Assembly: GCA_021432635.1 (NCBI GenBank)
Contig: MU270036.1
Location: 584,182-648,181 of the forward strand
Direction: 5' to 3'
Origin: Thozetella sp. PMI_491
Taxonomy: Eukaryota; Ascomycota; Sordariomycetes; Chaetosphaeriales; Chaetosphaeriaceae
Length of the DNA stretch: 64,000 nt
Shown here: piece by piece, positions 45,877 through 57,786 of the stretch
How positions within the stretch are numbered: position 1 is the first letter of the stretch
How the letters are laid out: every line of letters begins with the position of its first letter
Made by a program: the position numbers and the translations under genes
Notes under the pieces: model-generated
Seen by the model: the letters and a program-made list of their open reading frames with translations, nothing else
Told to the model about the DNA's origin: nothing
The model's database searches: none

Positions 45877-47367
45877 ATGGATACAGCCCTTGAAGTGTAT
45901 CGCAGTCGTTCTGCTGTTATTCGAACCGGCTTCGCCGCGCAGGCCCGGCAAGGGTCTGCATTGATCGAGGCAAGGCGTTTTCATAGCGGTCGTAGGATAT
46001 TCTAAACTCACTAAATACTTGCTATCAGGAACTTTTATTGAAGATCAATATCCTACAGGGAGAGCTAATCCAGACAAATCTTGACTTAGAAATTGAAACC
46101 GACGCGAGACGACGCCTACAGCGAGAGACCCAGACAATCCGGGAATGTAATGATCGCCGGGGAAAACGCGCGTTTCTAGTTGCATTGATTGATTTAGGGA
46201 CTGACTGTTACATGGCAAGTCACTGGTCTTTGTAGATCTTCGGAAGCTGCTCCGCTAACATGAAGCCTCGTTGCAGTTTCACGACCGCTACATCACGAAG
46301 GCCGAGAAAGGCGGAGCGGAGGCGGCCGATGAACTTCATGAGGCATTGAAGAATCATCTGCAGGAGATAATGGGTGCATCCAGCGGGTTCGACATTCTAG
46401 TGAAGGTGTTTTCGAGCCTGGAGGTGTTGGGGGGAGCGCTCGAGAGTGCTGGGGTTCTGAGCAATGCCAGTGAGCTCAAGACGTTCGTGACCGGCTTCAA
46501 CCATCGCCATGCTTTCTTCGAACTCGTTGATATCGGGAAAGGGAGGGGTAGGGTAGGCTTAAAGATCCGAGGTGAGCCTCCAGCATTGACCCAGTCTGAG
46601 TGCCCATAATCTACCGAACCTGAACTCACTTGATCTTTTCGGGCATATATGTACTAAAGCTGCTTCATTTCTGTACAGAGAACCTCAAATTCTTCCTCGA
46701 AACTCCACAGTGCAGTCATATCGTTGTTGGTTGTGGCCACGAAAGCAGCTATGCCGCGGTCTTGAGCCCGCTCGTCGAGGACAAACGAATTGCAAAACAG
46801 ATAACCCTGCTAGAAGGAACCCCCGTTCCGGAAGCTTTCAGAAATCTAGGTCTCAAGGAAAAGCGATTTGACTCGGTATTCAACAGGCTTTTGCCGCCGA
46901 AACCTGCGACTGCGGTGACCAAGCTGGAGGCGGGCCAGGCTTCCCAGCCTAGAGGACGCGGGAATTCTGCTGACCTCCTCCACCTCGCCATCCCAACACC
47001 AGCTCCTAAGCCAGAACAGGCTGGACAACAAACACCACCACCTGTCGGACACCGTATCAAAACACAATCGGAAAGGCTCGGTCCGATACTGAAGGATGGT
47101 AGCGGGCGTCGGATAGACAGGCCGTTGCAAGTGGACGCGCGTCGCGTGGAGAAGATAAAGAAGAGGTGGCTGTGCTACAATCTCTACCTAAAAGGGGAGT
47201 GCATTTCGGAGAAGTGCAATAGAAACCATAACCCGCGAGCGATCTCAGACGCTGAATTTGATATGCTATGGTCGCTGACTCGAGAACGGCCTTGCAAAGA
47301 GCAAAAGACCAAGGGGAGCTGTACGAATACAGCGTGTGTGTACAGTCACGGTGTCGAGACGGCTTGA
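45877..47367 (+). CDS. CCCH zinc-finger protein, two GC-AG introns
   Basis: A 420-aa protein of the fungal tandem-CCCH family, probably nucleic-acid binding. Exons 45877-45969, 46029-46214, 46277-46571 and 46679-47367 are all in phase. The N-terminus is a coiled coil (ELLLKINILQGELIQTNLDL). Next is a Rossmann/NYN-like domain, AFLVALIDLGTDCYM-FHDRYITKAEKGG through HIVVGCGHESSYAAVL. A Pro-rich linker then leads to two CCCH fingers, C-x8-C-x4-C-x3-H at about residues 357-375 and 397-415. Introns 1 and 2 start GCAAGG and GCAAGT instead of GT. Excising them is needed to avoid stops and restores the family sequence. The third uses GTGAGC. The gene looks functional. Confidence 0.85.
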
Positions 47368-47705
47368 AAAAGATATGGCCGGTCATCTTGGAAAGCATGA
47401 ATGACAAAACATGCTTGCTCACCAACTTCCCTGAAGCACAAACGAGTAGCTCGCTAATGCGTGGCATACCTTGGGGACGACAGAGAGCGCCCCATGACGC
47501 TGGACCGAGCAGGCCGGGGCGGCTTCGGGCAGCTTGCATGGAAGCTAACAAGCACCTATGCTTCTATGATAGAAGCCTATGATCATTTCTATATTATACC
47601 GAGGTCGTGCCAGACTATCCAAAATTTCTCATTTTCGCCGCCAGCCTTGATATGACTCCAATTTAGATGGCGTCGACAATGCCCAGCCGGTGATTTGCTT
47701 GGTCC
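47368..47705. other. Convergent 3' spacer
   Basis: This is the spacer between two convergent genes and presumably holds both 3' untranslated regions. No gene is seen. Confidence 0.5.
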
Positions 47706-50700
47706 TCAGTCTTCCGCTGTATCCACTCCTATATTAGCCATAGTTAATGGCTCGGGACTCGGAGGATCTAGTTCTGAGTCCACTACGGTGATTGGGTTTG
47801 CCGAGGTGAAAGGACCGGTTAGCGAACTCCTAACAAGATCTTCCAGATGCCGCCAGCCACCCCAATAATTACTTTCGTCATCTTCAAGCTCCACCTTTGT
47901 CCCCTCGCTCTCTATAGCATCGGTGGCGCTGGCTGATTCATCCAGGCAACTGACACTTGTGTTCCTAAATGGTGGGCTCCGCTTCTGCGTTGCCTGCTGT
48001 TGGACCTCCTCCTCGCTGCCGGCCCACACCCAAGCTATGTCAGGATTGGCCTGCATATCTGTGCTAACGTAGGCGAGAAGGTCTTCGTCCCTCATGATGT
48101 CACCCATAACGGCGTCCTGCCTTGAAGACGGGCGCGAAGCTTCGCTGGGGCGGTTTAAGGAGGCGTACCTGGCACGCTTGGACGCGAGAGTGGAAATGAA
48201 GAAGCCGATGAAGCGCCCACAAGGGATGGCCACCTCGCGGCGGTTGCTGATAGCTGCGAGTAGCTTGATACACGCAGTTGCTTCATCGAGGTAGTCACTT
48301 AGGATGAGGAAAAGTGAGCATCGGAAAATATGAGTCGTAAACAGCGCAGAGGCAGCGCCGCTTATGTCCAATGATACATTCTGAATTAACGAGGCGGTCT
48401 CTAATGCCGTGCTCGTACATTTTTCGATTGCAGAGAGCCGCGCCTCGAGTGGGCAGGCCGGACTGAGATTGTGTCTGTGAAGGAGCATACGGGAATGGAG
48501 AGGGTAGACGATGGTGCTGAAGAAACCCGGCTGAGAATGTATTTCAACTGGCGGTTTGGGACATGCCTGGAAGCAGGTATCCAAGTGCTTATCGAAGGAG
48601 GCAAGCTTGGTCGGTGGGATGACTGGCGACTTCATGGCCTTCCTCAGCGTCTCGAACGACCGTACGACTTGGATGATAGTCAGGAGATACTGAGTAGTGC
48701 GACTGTTGTCGTTATGGGGATCTTGTAAATCGACGTCATCAACCACTATCGGAAGTTGAGTATCGTAATCCTTGTTGTGAATCATAGCGGGGCGCCCAAA
48801 TTCGAGAGCTAAGCTCTGGTCGAGGATATAGGCCATCCACCACGTCCGCCGCCGCATCTCGCCCTCGATGAGCGACCATGGCCCACCCTCGATATGGAGA
48901 TCAAGGTCCTGCGCGACCTTTATCGCCTGTCCCAGCATATTCCATGCCGCTGACTTGAGATTAAGCTCATTTAGAGACATGGCAATAAGGAGTAGGGCTC
49001 GTGCGTGGTCAAACACAAAGGAGTTGGCAAACGAGTCGATCACTCCCCGTGCTGCCTTGATCAGAGTTGCCGGCTTGTACGCTTGGTATAAGGTAGAGTC
49101 TGTAGTGAAAATAGAGCCCAGTGCCAGTGTTGCGAAAAACATTGAGACAAACGACGCTGGCATGTTCTGGAGATTGTCCGGCTTGTAGAGATCATTGACT
49201 GACTCTTGAAAGTGCTGCCAGGAGATGATACGCGACAGGGGGGGCGTGTTGGTATAATACGAAGAGATAAGGTTCCCCGCTACGGCTCTCGGGGGTAGTT
49301 CCGGTCGCGGGGCACTGTAGATTGGCCTCTTAGGTCGTCGATGTGGTACCGGTGACCCCCATATTCCCTCAGTAAAGGGTTCCGGGTTGGACCTTGTTTT
49401 CACTAGCTCAGGTACCAGCAGCGCTGAGCCCGGCCGCTGCTTTCTCTCTGGTTGTTCATCAATCCCGGGCAACTGAATCGAGAGTTGCTTCATGCGCACG
49501 TCGATATCCCCTTCAAAGTCGTTTATCGATCCGTACCTCTCATTTATCGTCCGCTTGATGGCCAAGTTCTCACGCCTAAGCCTATCTAGTTGCCTCGCTA
49601 GCTCTGCCGGCTTCTGAAAGTATCTTTTGCGTTGGCCAGTGTCCTGAGTGAACTGGCACTTATCACCCCGACGCACACATGCTGAGCAGCTCGATGTTTC
49701 AGTGGCATCACACTCCGCTTCAAGTTTGCGGCACGCATCGCAAACGAGAGCCTTTCTCTTTTGGCGGTCTGCCCCCTTAACCTGGGGATTGCTCCACGCC
49801 AAACGCTCTTCTTGGGTGAGTTCCGGGTCAAGTCTCGACGAGTGAAGCTCTGAAAATTCGCCAAAGATGCTGGAACCCACAGCAGAATCGCGTTCGAAGT
49901 CAAGAGAACTTTCTAGCTTGGAAGTTGATAGGACTGCTTGATCCCACGTGGATGCCTTGCTCATACGATAGCGGGAAGAATCGGGATCAAGATGAGAACT
50001 AAACGGATCTGAAATCTGAACAAGGTCAACCGGTACCTGTCGCTGTAGATTCTCGGTGGTAACGTAGCCGACAAAGGAAATGGCGGGATTTTCGGGAAGG
50101 CTATGCCAAACGGCCATCGGCACTCGAAGAATCGCGAGGTGCGAGAGGCTCCCATACCAACCCTCAACAAAAATCTTCTTGGCATCTAAAGGAGCCTTTA
50201 GTAGCCATTCTTGCCACTCCAGCTGGTCAAAAGAAGATGAGCTGAGCCTGGCCGCGAGAAGCACGTAGGGATATTCGATAGCAGGTCCACATTGTCTGGC
50301 TTTCGAACGGTTTAAGTTCGATCCTGGCGATGCCGTATCCTCTTCATCGAGGCCAGGTGCGGTGCCTGGGAGAGGATGCAAAGCGATTGACTGAAACGAC
50401 CTCCCACTTGACAAGAAATAATGTACGGGGGTCCGCCGGCGAGGTGGCTCAAATCTTGGTCGACTCTGCTCATCCAAGGATAGTTTTCCTGTGTTATCGC
50501 GTAATATCTCCGGCTTATAGTCGCGAAGAGTGGCCAAGATGCGCGAATGTATCTCACCAGCGGTGATAGATCGCCTTTCCTGGGCCGCCAATGCGAGCTC
50601 GTGGATCAAGAGTGACGTGAATGAGTGAGGTCCAACCTCTGCCGCGATAGCCTCGTAGCCTCCGGCGGCTAGGGCTTCAGTGACGCCTTTGGCTGTCAGG

Positions 50701-51442
50701 CCGCTCCCAGAATGAATCGGATGGCAGCAGTCGTAAAGTAACAGTACATCACACTCCGACTCTTCTAAAAGTCTGTGGATAGAGAAAGGATGGAGCATGG
50801 CAGGGTCCTCGCGTTTCCTTGATCGGGGATGTTAGCACCAGCAACCTAGATGTCATGCCTCAAAATACAAGCGACTCACGAGGTCCAGACCGGGTAAGTC
50901 CCAAGATGCATGCTTGGACGAGCATGCCCGGCATAGTAAAATATAAGGAGCGACTTTGTCAACTCGCATTCGTCCAGGAGGCTAGACGTCTTGGCTATAA
51001 GCGCTCGTTCCGACTTCTCGGACGGAATCTTCCAAATGTCCACGTCATAGCGATACACCCTTTCAAAGAGGTCTTTGAGCTGATCGATTTCTGATTCTAC
51101 GCCGAGGTCGTCTTCCATCCAGCTGGTGAGAAGGACCTTTACTGCATTATACGGGGATCCCGGAACTTTTCGAGTAGCCCAGCTTGCTTCAAGGGCTGCT
51201 TCAAGCTCTGTAGTGAGGCATTGAAGGTCACGAAGGTGGAATGAAGCCGCAGATGTCTCATGTGTCATCCTGGGAGGTAGTTGGATGAAGCCCTGTTCCG
51301 CCAAGAGTCGCTCGTCATTAAAAGGGAGAGGTTGGGCTGCTGCTAAGTTTACACTGGTCGTGTGCTTCGCCCTTTTGCGGCCGGAGCTTGAGGAGCCTTG
51401 CGCCCACCCGCATTGGGGGCACTCATGGTCTAGGGAACTCAT
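47706..51442 (-). CDS. Caspase-like domain fused to Zn2Cys6 regulator
   Basis: A 1224-aa fusion. Exon 1 is 51442-50880 and exon 2 50817-47706, with a 62-nt intron 50818-50879 (GTGAGT donor, GCTAAC branch, AAG acceptor) that keeps phase. The start MSSLDHECPQCGW has a CxxC pair. Residues about 100-290 form a peptidase C14 (caspase/metacaspase) fold: VKVLLTSW, SEIDQLKDLFE, the catalytic His motif LLIFYYAGHA (about 165-174) and the catalytic Cys strand DVLLLYDCCHP (about 211-221). From about residue 546 comes CDACRKLEAECDATETSSC-SACVRRGDKC, a complete Zn2Cys6 cluster, and a coiled coil RQLDRLRRENLAIK. The fungal-trans domain follows (GQAIKVAQDLDLHIEG, RRRTWWMAYILDQSLALEFGRP). Such a layout suggests a regulator that could be cut or controlled by its own protease-like module. 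Function is inference. Confidence 0.88.
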
Positions 51443-53080
51443 TGGAGGTCTTGAGCTCGGAAGAGAAAACAATGGTGTCGCAAGCCCTTATGGACGTTGG
51501 TTTGCAGTGCGAGAAAAGACGAGCTTGTGTCCAAAGAAAAATCAGCTGTGGCCGATGCCTCCCAATTGAGATCCGGGTGGGAGTTCTACAGGGGAGGGTT
51601 TCAGCCGCACCTGGTGCTCACAACCATTCGCCAATCAACATTCGTCAATGCAGCAATTTTATTCCGTACACACCGAGTACCTTGCTATATACCGCTTCGG
51701 TGGCTGAATACGTGTGTTCGGTATGCTGAAACTCGCCACAAGTTTAACTACCCAGGTACTCTACAGTCAACAGTAGCTTATTGTCGCAGAGTTCCGGCGT
51801 CCGAGAACAGGGCAAACAGAGACAGAAGTAGACATGTTTCCAAGGCACGGCACGAGGTCCAAAAAAGACGAATTTGATGTCTTACTATTGCTGGCCTGCC
51901 ACGGACTTGTGCTTGATCTGGGGCTATCCAGTTATATCAATAGCAAGGCAACACTTAAGCTTGCTCTGAGACGCGCTCTCTCGCTGTTGGCTGCCGATCA
52001 ACTCTCTATTGTTTTCGACCGGCTTCAGCCTATCTCCTTATCACATAAATATCGACTTCTACCCGGCAACAACCCCCCCCCCCCACTCGCAATTTATTCA
52101 TTCCAGTTACCCTGCTCAAAAGGATAAATAGTCTGCTTAGGACCCCATCCCCAACATTCTGGATACTAGGCAAGTAGAGCATCCCCTTTAGTGAGCTCTC
52201 TACTCGCAGTAAACTACCACGAATGGGTTGATCATCGGGACCTTTGCGCACCGTGGAGCAAGTGCACCCGAATCAGGACAAAGCTCCTCAGCCACGCCGT
52301 TAAGCGGGCAATATAGTTGCCATGAGTCTGGCCTCCTACCTTTACTGACCTACCACAGACTTTTCTTGGATCAGGAGCCTATCCAGTTGTATCAGAAGCA
52401 ATACAGTACATAATCTTGGTGTGAAACGTGCTCTTTCGCTGCTCATCGCAGAGTAGGGTGCATGCTGTTCCCAGACCCAGGGTATCACGTGATTATCCTC
52501 GTTCACAATACCTCCTATGTGTTCATACCCCTGTGTATTCATAGCCTGGAGGCTGGATCTCGTATCGAGGCGAAAATGCGGCACACGGACACGTCCTAAA
52601 TATTTAAGGTTGTGTGTGAATTAGGCACTATCCCGGACCCCTTGCCCAGTCCTGCATTGCCGAAACTTCTGGAGGGACAGCCGTCAATATGGAGCACAAC
52701 CCTGCAACAGCATCACTCCTACCAAGTGAAAAATCGGATTGCTCTTTCTGGTACTGCTGCACTGCCTCCCGTTGGATCATGAATGTAAGCTGTAGACGAG
52801 TTTCAAAATACTCCAACATGTACCTTGGTGCTCTGCCAAGAAGTGGCGGAGCCTATCACAGCGACTGGTACACGACAGGTGCCGCGCAGAGGTTGGTGCT
52901 TGAGGCCGGATGCTGAGATGGATGCTCTGCGCCTCCTAACCTCTTCCTCTGATATATTTTTTTTTTCTTTTTCTCCACTTCTACCCCAGCCAAAGCACTC
53001 ATTACAGGACGCGCACATCTAGACACATTTAGACGTACCTACCATCATCCCCGGACGTGTTTTGTTTGAAGTATGCAAAG
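51443..53080. other. Long divergent intergenic with diverged duplication
   Basis: This is the promoter region of the caspase-like regulator and, at the other end, of the PQ-loop gene. It contains a 97-codon frame (51834-52127 plus) of unknown meaning, a run of 12 C at 52,073-52,084, and a T-rich run at about 52,960. About 95 bp around 51,895-51,990 recurs in diverged form at about 52,350-52,445 (shared words CCTATCCAGTT-TATCA and CGCTCT-TCGCTG). Confidence 0.45.
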
Positions 53081-54027
53081 ATGACCCTGCCGGAGCTTCT
53101 GGACAACTGCGTGCGATGGTATGTGTAAACCGGCAGGCTAGGCAGCAACTGCCGATGTCCGTCGAGGCTGACGTGTTACGGATAGGCTCCTCGTGCTTGC
53201 CACCATCGCGTCGTTCGCTCCCCAGATCCGGCGGGTGATGTCGCAAAAAAGCTGTGACGGCATTTGTCTCTATTACGTCTTGTTCATTACCATTTCCGCT
53301 GCCGAGCAATTCACCATCTTTAGCCACTTCCTCGCCTTCCACGATGACTACCCGTCCGATATCGTGCACCTGATTCCGACTCTTGGAGATTGGCTGAACT
53401 GGTGCCAGTTCGCCGTGATGTTGCTCTGCAGCTTGGTATTGTATGGCTTCCTTGCGCCCCGGCTCCGGATGGGGACGCCAGCTGACTATCCGGTCTAGTT
53501 TTGTACTTTGCATCAGATATTCGCCGCCCCGAGATGGCGAGAGAGTGATCGCCATCACAATGTTTGTGATGTTCGCGCTGGCGAGCTTGGTTCCACTCGC
53601 CGTCGAAGTCCTCCCACCGGTCCGGAACCGCCCACAGCGCGACCATGGTGTAATTTGGTTCTCGTTCGACGAGCTCTTCCTCTTATTCCATATCCTCCTC
53701 GTAAATATCGGTATCATGGTCGGTCTTATTCTCTCGCTGTTCTCGCAAGCAGCCATGACCGGGGCGCGTTACACCCCTGGAGCTCTCAGCACCACTGGCT
53801 TGGGCGTGCAAGCCGTATTCTTTGTGCTCGTGGGTGTCTCATGGATGTTGCGCCTCCATGGCAATTCTCAAGATTTCTTCGGCTGGTATGCGTTAGTTGG
53901 CTGGGCGGCTATCGACAATATTCTGCTTGGGATCGTGCAAGCGGTAGTATTTGTCGTTGCGACGTGCATCCCGCTAGATGATCCAGATGACCGGGCAGCG
54001 GAGACACGCCCACTTCTTGCGAGTTGA
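53081..54027 (+). CDS. PQ-loop-type multi-span membrane protein
   Basis: About 276 aa and seven predicted membrane spans. Exons are 53081-53118, 53186-53492 and 53542-54027. Intron 1 (67 nt, GTATGT) is clear. Intron 2 (49 nt, GTCTAG donor) is inferred from the frame change and removes an in-frame TAG. The first span region reads LLVLATIASFAPQIRRVMSQKSC, with the proline-glutamine pair and following basic residues of PQ-loop proteins, then DGICLYYVLF. These proteins move small solutes, often amino acids or sugars, across vacuolar or other membranes. The C-terminus ETRPLL fits the acidic dileucine ([DE]xxxLL) signal for vacuolar sorting, which supports such a location. Confidence 0.72.
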
Positions 54028-54220
54028 ACTGTGTCAGCGATTGGAGATATCATTTGGGGAGTCGTGTGATACTGGCTGGGTACTGGAGGCATTCCTGGGT
54101 ATTTGGGCAGTTTAGAGCGTATAGGGACCAAGTAGCTCCCGCAAAAAGCACGGTGCATAGTTCGTCTAAAGATTACAAGCTAGACCTAGTATTCTGCCCT
54201 CGCTCTCCGCACGTAATTCG

Positions 54221-54976
54221 TCATTCCGGACACGACACGCCGCTGATATCCTCCAGCATCTTCATTAGCTTGTCCTGCTGAGCCACGTCCAGTGCCGCCT
54301 CGTTGCTGGCCTCCGCCTTGGACTGTCTAAAGTATGTAGCTGTCTTCCCTGACGCTGCCCCGTTCCCTAGGGCTTGCATCACAAAGGCATCGACAGCGCT
54401 GTCCAGGCTCTGTGGGGCAGAGCGCCCACCCATTTTCGTCGGCACCCACCCCGGGTCAACGACGTTAGCCGGCACACCCGGCCAGCGCCGAGAAAAGGCC
54501 TTGGCGAGCATCACGTTGTGCAGCTTGGAGTCGCTGTACCCGGACGCCTGGAGCGCGGCCGGAGATTTGAGATTTGCCCGCCCGCCAAAGTGCATGCCGG
54601 ACGAGACGAACACGAGGCGCTCAGGCTTATCCATAAGGCAGGCGAGCATATACGGCGCTAGCGTGTTGACAGCGAAGAGGCTTGGGAGGCCCGACTTCCC
54701 GGGCACTTTTTCCATGCCAAGATATACTCCAGCGTTGTGTAGGACGGCGGCAAACGGCCCATGCTGGTTGGCCTCGGCGGCGAGTGTCTTGGTTTCTTCC
54801 AAACTCGTCAAGTCTGCAATGAGAACGTCTTTGGCCTCGGGACAGGCGGCTACCGTGTCGGCCGCCCTTTGGCTGTTGCGCGCATGTAGCACTACCTCGT
54901 GGCCCTGGGCTATGAGGCGTTTGGCCGTGAGAAGTCCGATTCCGTCCGAGGACCCGGTTATGAAGAAGCGAGCCAT
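54221..54976 (-). CDS. Short-chain dehydrogenase/reductase
   Basis: Classical SDR of 251 aa in one exon, NAD(P)-dependent oxidoreductase of unknown substrate. It has TGSSDGIG (residues 7-14, cofactor loop), HARN after beta-2, D55 and L56 in the beta-4 region, and NAG at 81-83. The catalytic block has Ser125-Ser126 and YSDSK at 147-151. PGWVPTKMGG follows where the family has PG-V-T. Arg/Asn after beta-2 suggests NADP rather than NAD. The start is the only sensible ATG, with the fold beginning at residue 4. It runs convergent to the PQ-loop gene (193-bp gap). Confidence 0.92.
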   Translation of the reverse strand: MARFFITGSSDGIGLLTAKRLIAQGHEVVLHARNSQRAADTVAACPEAKDVLIADLTSLEETKTLAAEANQHGPFAAVLHNAGVYLGMEKVPGKSGLPSLFAVNTLAPYMLACLMDKPERLVFVSSGMHFGGRANLKSPAALQASGYSDSKLHNVMLAKAFSRRWPGVPANVVDPGWVPTKMGGRSAPQSLDSAVDAFVMQALGNGAASGKTATYFRQSKAEASNEAALDVAQQDKLMKMLEDISGVSCPE

Positions 54977-55841
54977 GAGGATTTGTAGACTATGCAGTCT
55001 CGACTGGCAAATGGTTTTGTGCGAGTTTTACAGGAAAGGTGCGGCAGCAGTCGGCTTTTGGCGGCTATCGAGAGGCTGTTGTCTAGGTAGACAAAGGGAC
55101 TTGGTGTCGCCAAGCGGACATAAACCTCGGAGTTTGCCGCTATTGCCATTTTACCGGAAGAACCCCGGTAGTTCCGAGCTAAGATCATGACGAGTTGGCT
55201 TGTCCAGTGGTAGTAGTAGTTGCGACATGAAAGACTGAGAAGGGGTTTATCCTCCAGTTTCGTTTTAACAAAAGATGAGATGTATTGTGAGAGATAATTG
55301 TATAGCACCGCCTACCTAGCCAAAAGAAATCAGCTCGCTAGTCGCTTACCCTGACTGGGGTCCGCAACAGACACTCAACCACGGAAAAGACCGGAAAGAG
55401 GCACATGCGACAAGGGGTATGCAGACAGGAAAGCTAGTACAGATAGAGGAACAGCTATACGTACGCGATTTTCTTTAATCTATTAGAGAAGAACGCGAGG
55501 GCGGTGTTAGTAGTGTGAATGCCAGCAATGCCTTGGTCGCCAAGAGATGTAGACTGACTGCACTCGTTCGTCTTCCAAACCTCGAATGGTGCCACTGCTG
55601 AAATGGAAGCACCTTCTATATCTGGAATGAGCCGTAATGGTGCCGCAGACTGTGCCCCAGAGCCGGGGTCTAGCGGGTCTACTCCAGCGCCAAGTACTGC
55701 TAGGTACTGTACCTTACCGTGGGGGCATAGCTCCTCCCCAGCCCCTCAGTCCCCAACATCATCATAGAGCTTCCTCTCAGGTAGCACAACGCACGAAAGG
55801 CAGAGCCCCAGTTACCTCTGGGACCATACAAACCCGATACA
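54977..55841. promoter_or_regulatory. Divergent promoter of SDR and hydrolase
   Basis: This region separates the divergent SDR and serine-hydrolase genes. No coding frame of note. No specific operator was recognised. Confidence 0.45.
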
Positions 55842-57786
55842 ATGAAGAGGCAATTGACCTGTGTGCTCGCTCTGGGCTCGGCGGTCGCCGCCTCCGGGCA
55901 CGGGCGCCGGCCTGGGGCAGAGACTGAGAGTCAGGCGCCGCTCGGCGTGGGTAGCAGCAATCCTCTGAACGATGACTTTGCGAAGTTTGTCCACGAGCTT
56001 CTAGAGCATTGGCATGTCCCTAGCGCTGCGGTGGGTATTGTCGATGGTGATCACACTTGGACCAAGGCAAGTCTCTAGCGTGTCTGTAGGCTTACACGGC
56101 CCTCATCTAACTAGAACTCGTAGGGCTATGGACTGGCAGATGTCGCGTCCAACACTCCCGCAACGGAACACACACTCTACTCAGTCGGCAGCACCACCAA
56201 GGCGTTCACGGGGGCGGCTGTGGCCCATATTATTGATTCTGGAAGCTACAAGAACCCCACGTTCCCTCAGCGCGTGGTAGACTGGAAGACGCCGGTCGCC
56301 GACATCCTCCCAGACGACTTCGTGCTCCAGGATGAGTGGGCAACAACCCACCTTACTTTTGAGGACACCCTCACCCGTAAGCCTTGTTTTGCAGCTGATT
56401 TCCTCCTTTTGGTATATGTCTCGCAAGGATTGCTCCCAAGATATATCCTAAGCACGCACAAAAAGGGACCAAGTATTGACTGAAGAACCTGAATAGACAG
56501 GTCGGGCATGCCCCGCCACGACGAGACGTACGGCGGCTACAACGCGACCCTGAGGGACGCGGTGCGCAGCATGCGCTACATGCCCTTGAGCGAGCCGCCG
56601 CGAACCAAGTACCAGTACTGCAACCTGATGTTCATGGTAGCCTCGCATGCCATTGAGACACTGACGTCACGCTACCTGGGAGATGTGCTAAAGGACTGGA
56701 TCTGGAAGCCCTTGGGCATGACCGAGACCTACTTCAGCGTCAAGGCCGCCCGCGACGCCGGCGCGCACGTCGCCACCGGGTATTACTGGCACCCGGACGA
56801 GCACCAGTTCAAAGAAGCGCCCTGGTTGCCCATTGAGCTTGTGAGCGGGGCGGGCACAATCCTCTCCAGCGTCACTGACTACACAAAGTGGCTGCGGTCT
56901 CTGATCTACGAAGCCGGGCCGCTGTCGAAGGGCGTGCACAAGGACATCAAGGCGCCGAGGGTGTTCGACAGCGTGGAGCTCGGCTTCAATGACGCACCCT
57001 CTGGGTACTCGCTAGGGTGGTCCACAACGACCTACAAGGGCCACAGCGTCTGGAAGTAAGTGAATAGCTACAATTCACGCTGCGGTCATGCTACATGCTG
57101 ACTAGGCTTCTCAGGCACGGCGGCGCCATCGACACAATGGGGGCCGAGGTCATCTTCGTCCCAGATATCGAGTTCGCCGTCGTCGTTTTCGCCAACACCG
57201 GTTTGACGGCGAATCTCATTGGCACGCTGATCGTCTACAAGCTTCTGCACGACAAGATTGGGCTTCCCGAGGAGGAGCGGCCAGACTGGGCATCATAGTA
57301 GGACAGCCTTAGAGCGCAAAACAGGACCCCAAGACATGGCTGACCTGAGAAAGTTGGCAGAAAACCATCGATCAGATGTACGGGAAATTTGAGACGGCGA
57401 AGGACACGCTCTACCCAGACCGGCCCGAGACGCCGATCGCCCCCGCGCTGCCTCTGGAGGCATACGCCGGGACCTACTACCACCCTGCCTACCGAAACAC
57501 AACCATCTACGTGGGAGGACCCAAGCCGGCGCGTATCGCTGACTCCAAGCTCGGGGTAGACCGAGCCGACGCAGTGTGGCGGATGACTGGCGAGCTCCAG
57601 CACATCTCGGGGGAGTATTGGATCCTGTATAGCTACTTCACGACGGTGCCTGTTAGCCCCATTTCCAGCTCCCCGGTCCAGTTCCACATCGGCGCCGACG
57701 GAAAGGTCGCGTCGCTGGACATCGAGTTCGGAGATGCCCCGAGAGGGAAGGGCGACGGCAGTTACACGTGGGAGAAGATTGCGTAG
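55842..57786 (+). CDS. Secreted beta-lactamase-like serine hydrolase
   Basis: A 550-aa class C beta-lactamase/penicillin-binding-like protein of the fungal type, with a signal peptide (MKRQLTCVLALGSAVAASGHG). Exons 55842-56066, 56124-56376, 56497-57055, 57115-57297 and 57354-57786 are in phase. Catalytic motifs are SxxK at 98-101 (SVGSTTK), YxN at 200-202 (YCN) and HxG at 347-349 (HGG). The C-terminal domain (LPLEAYAGTYYHPAYRNTTI) is the beta-barrel lipocalin-like part found in this family. It probably hydrolyses an ester, amide or lactone outside the cell. The first intron has a GC donor (GCAAGT at 56067), giving WTK-GYGLAD, the expected family junction. The last intron (GTAGGA) restores DWASYWQKTIDQM. 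Confidence 0.9.

Noticed and set aside
54303..55190. Long plus-strand frame of 295 codons
   Set aside because: It lies opposite the SDR gene, which has all family motifs. The frame is its GC-rich shadow.
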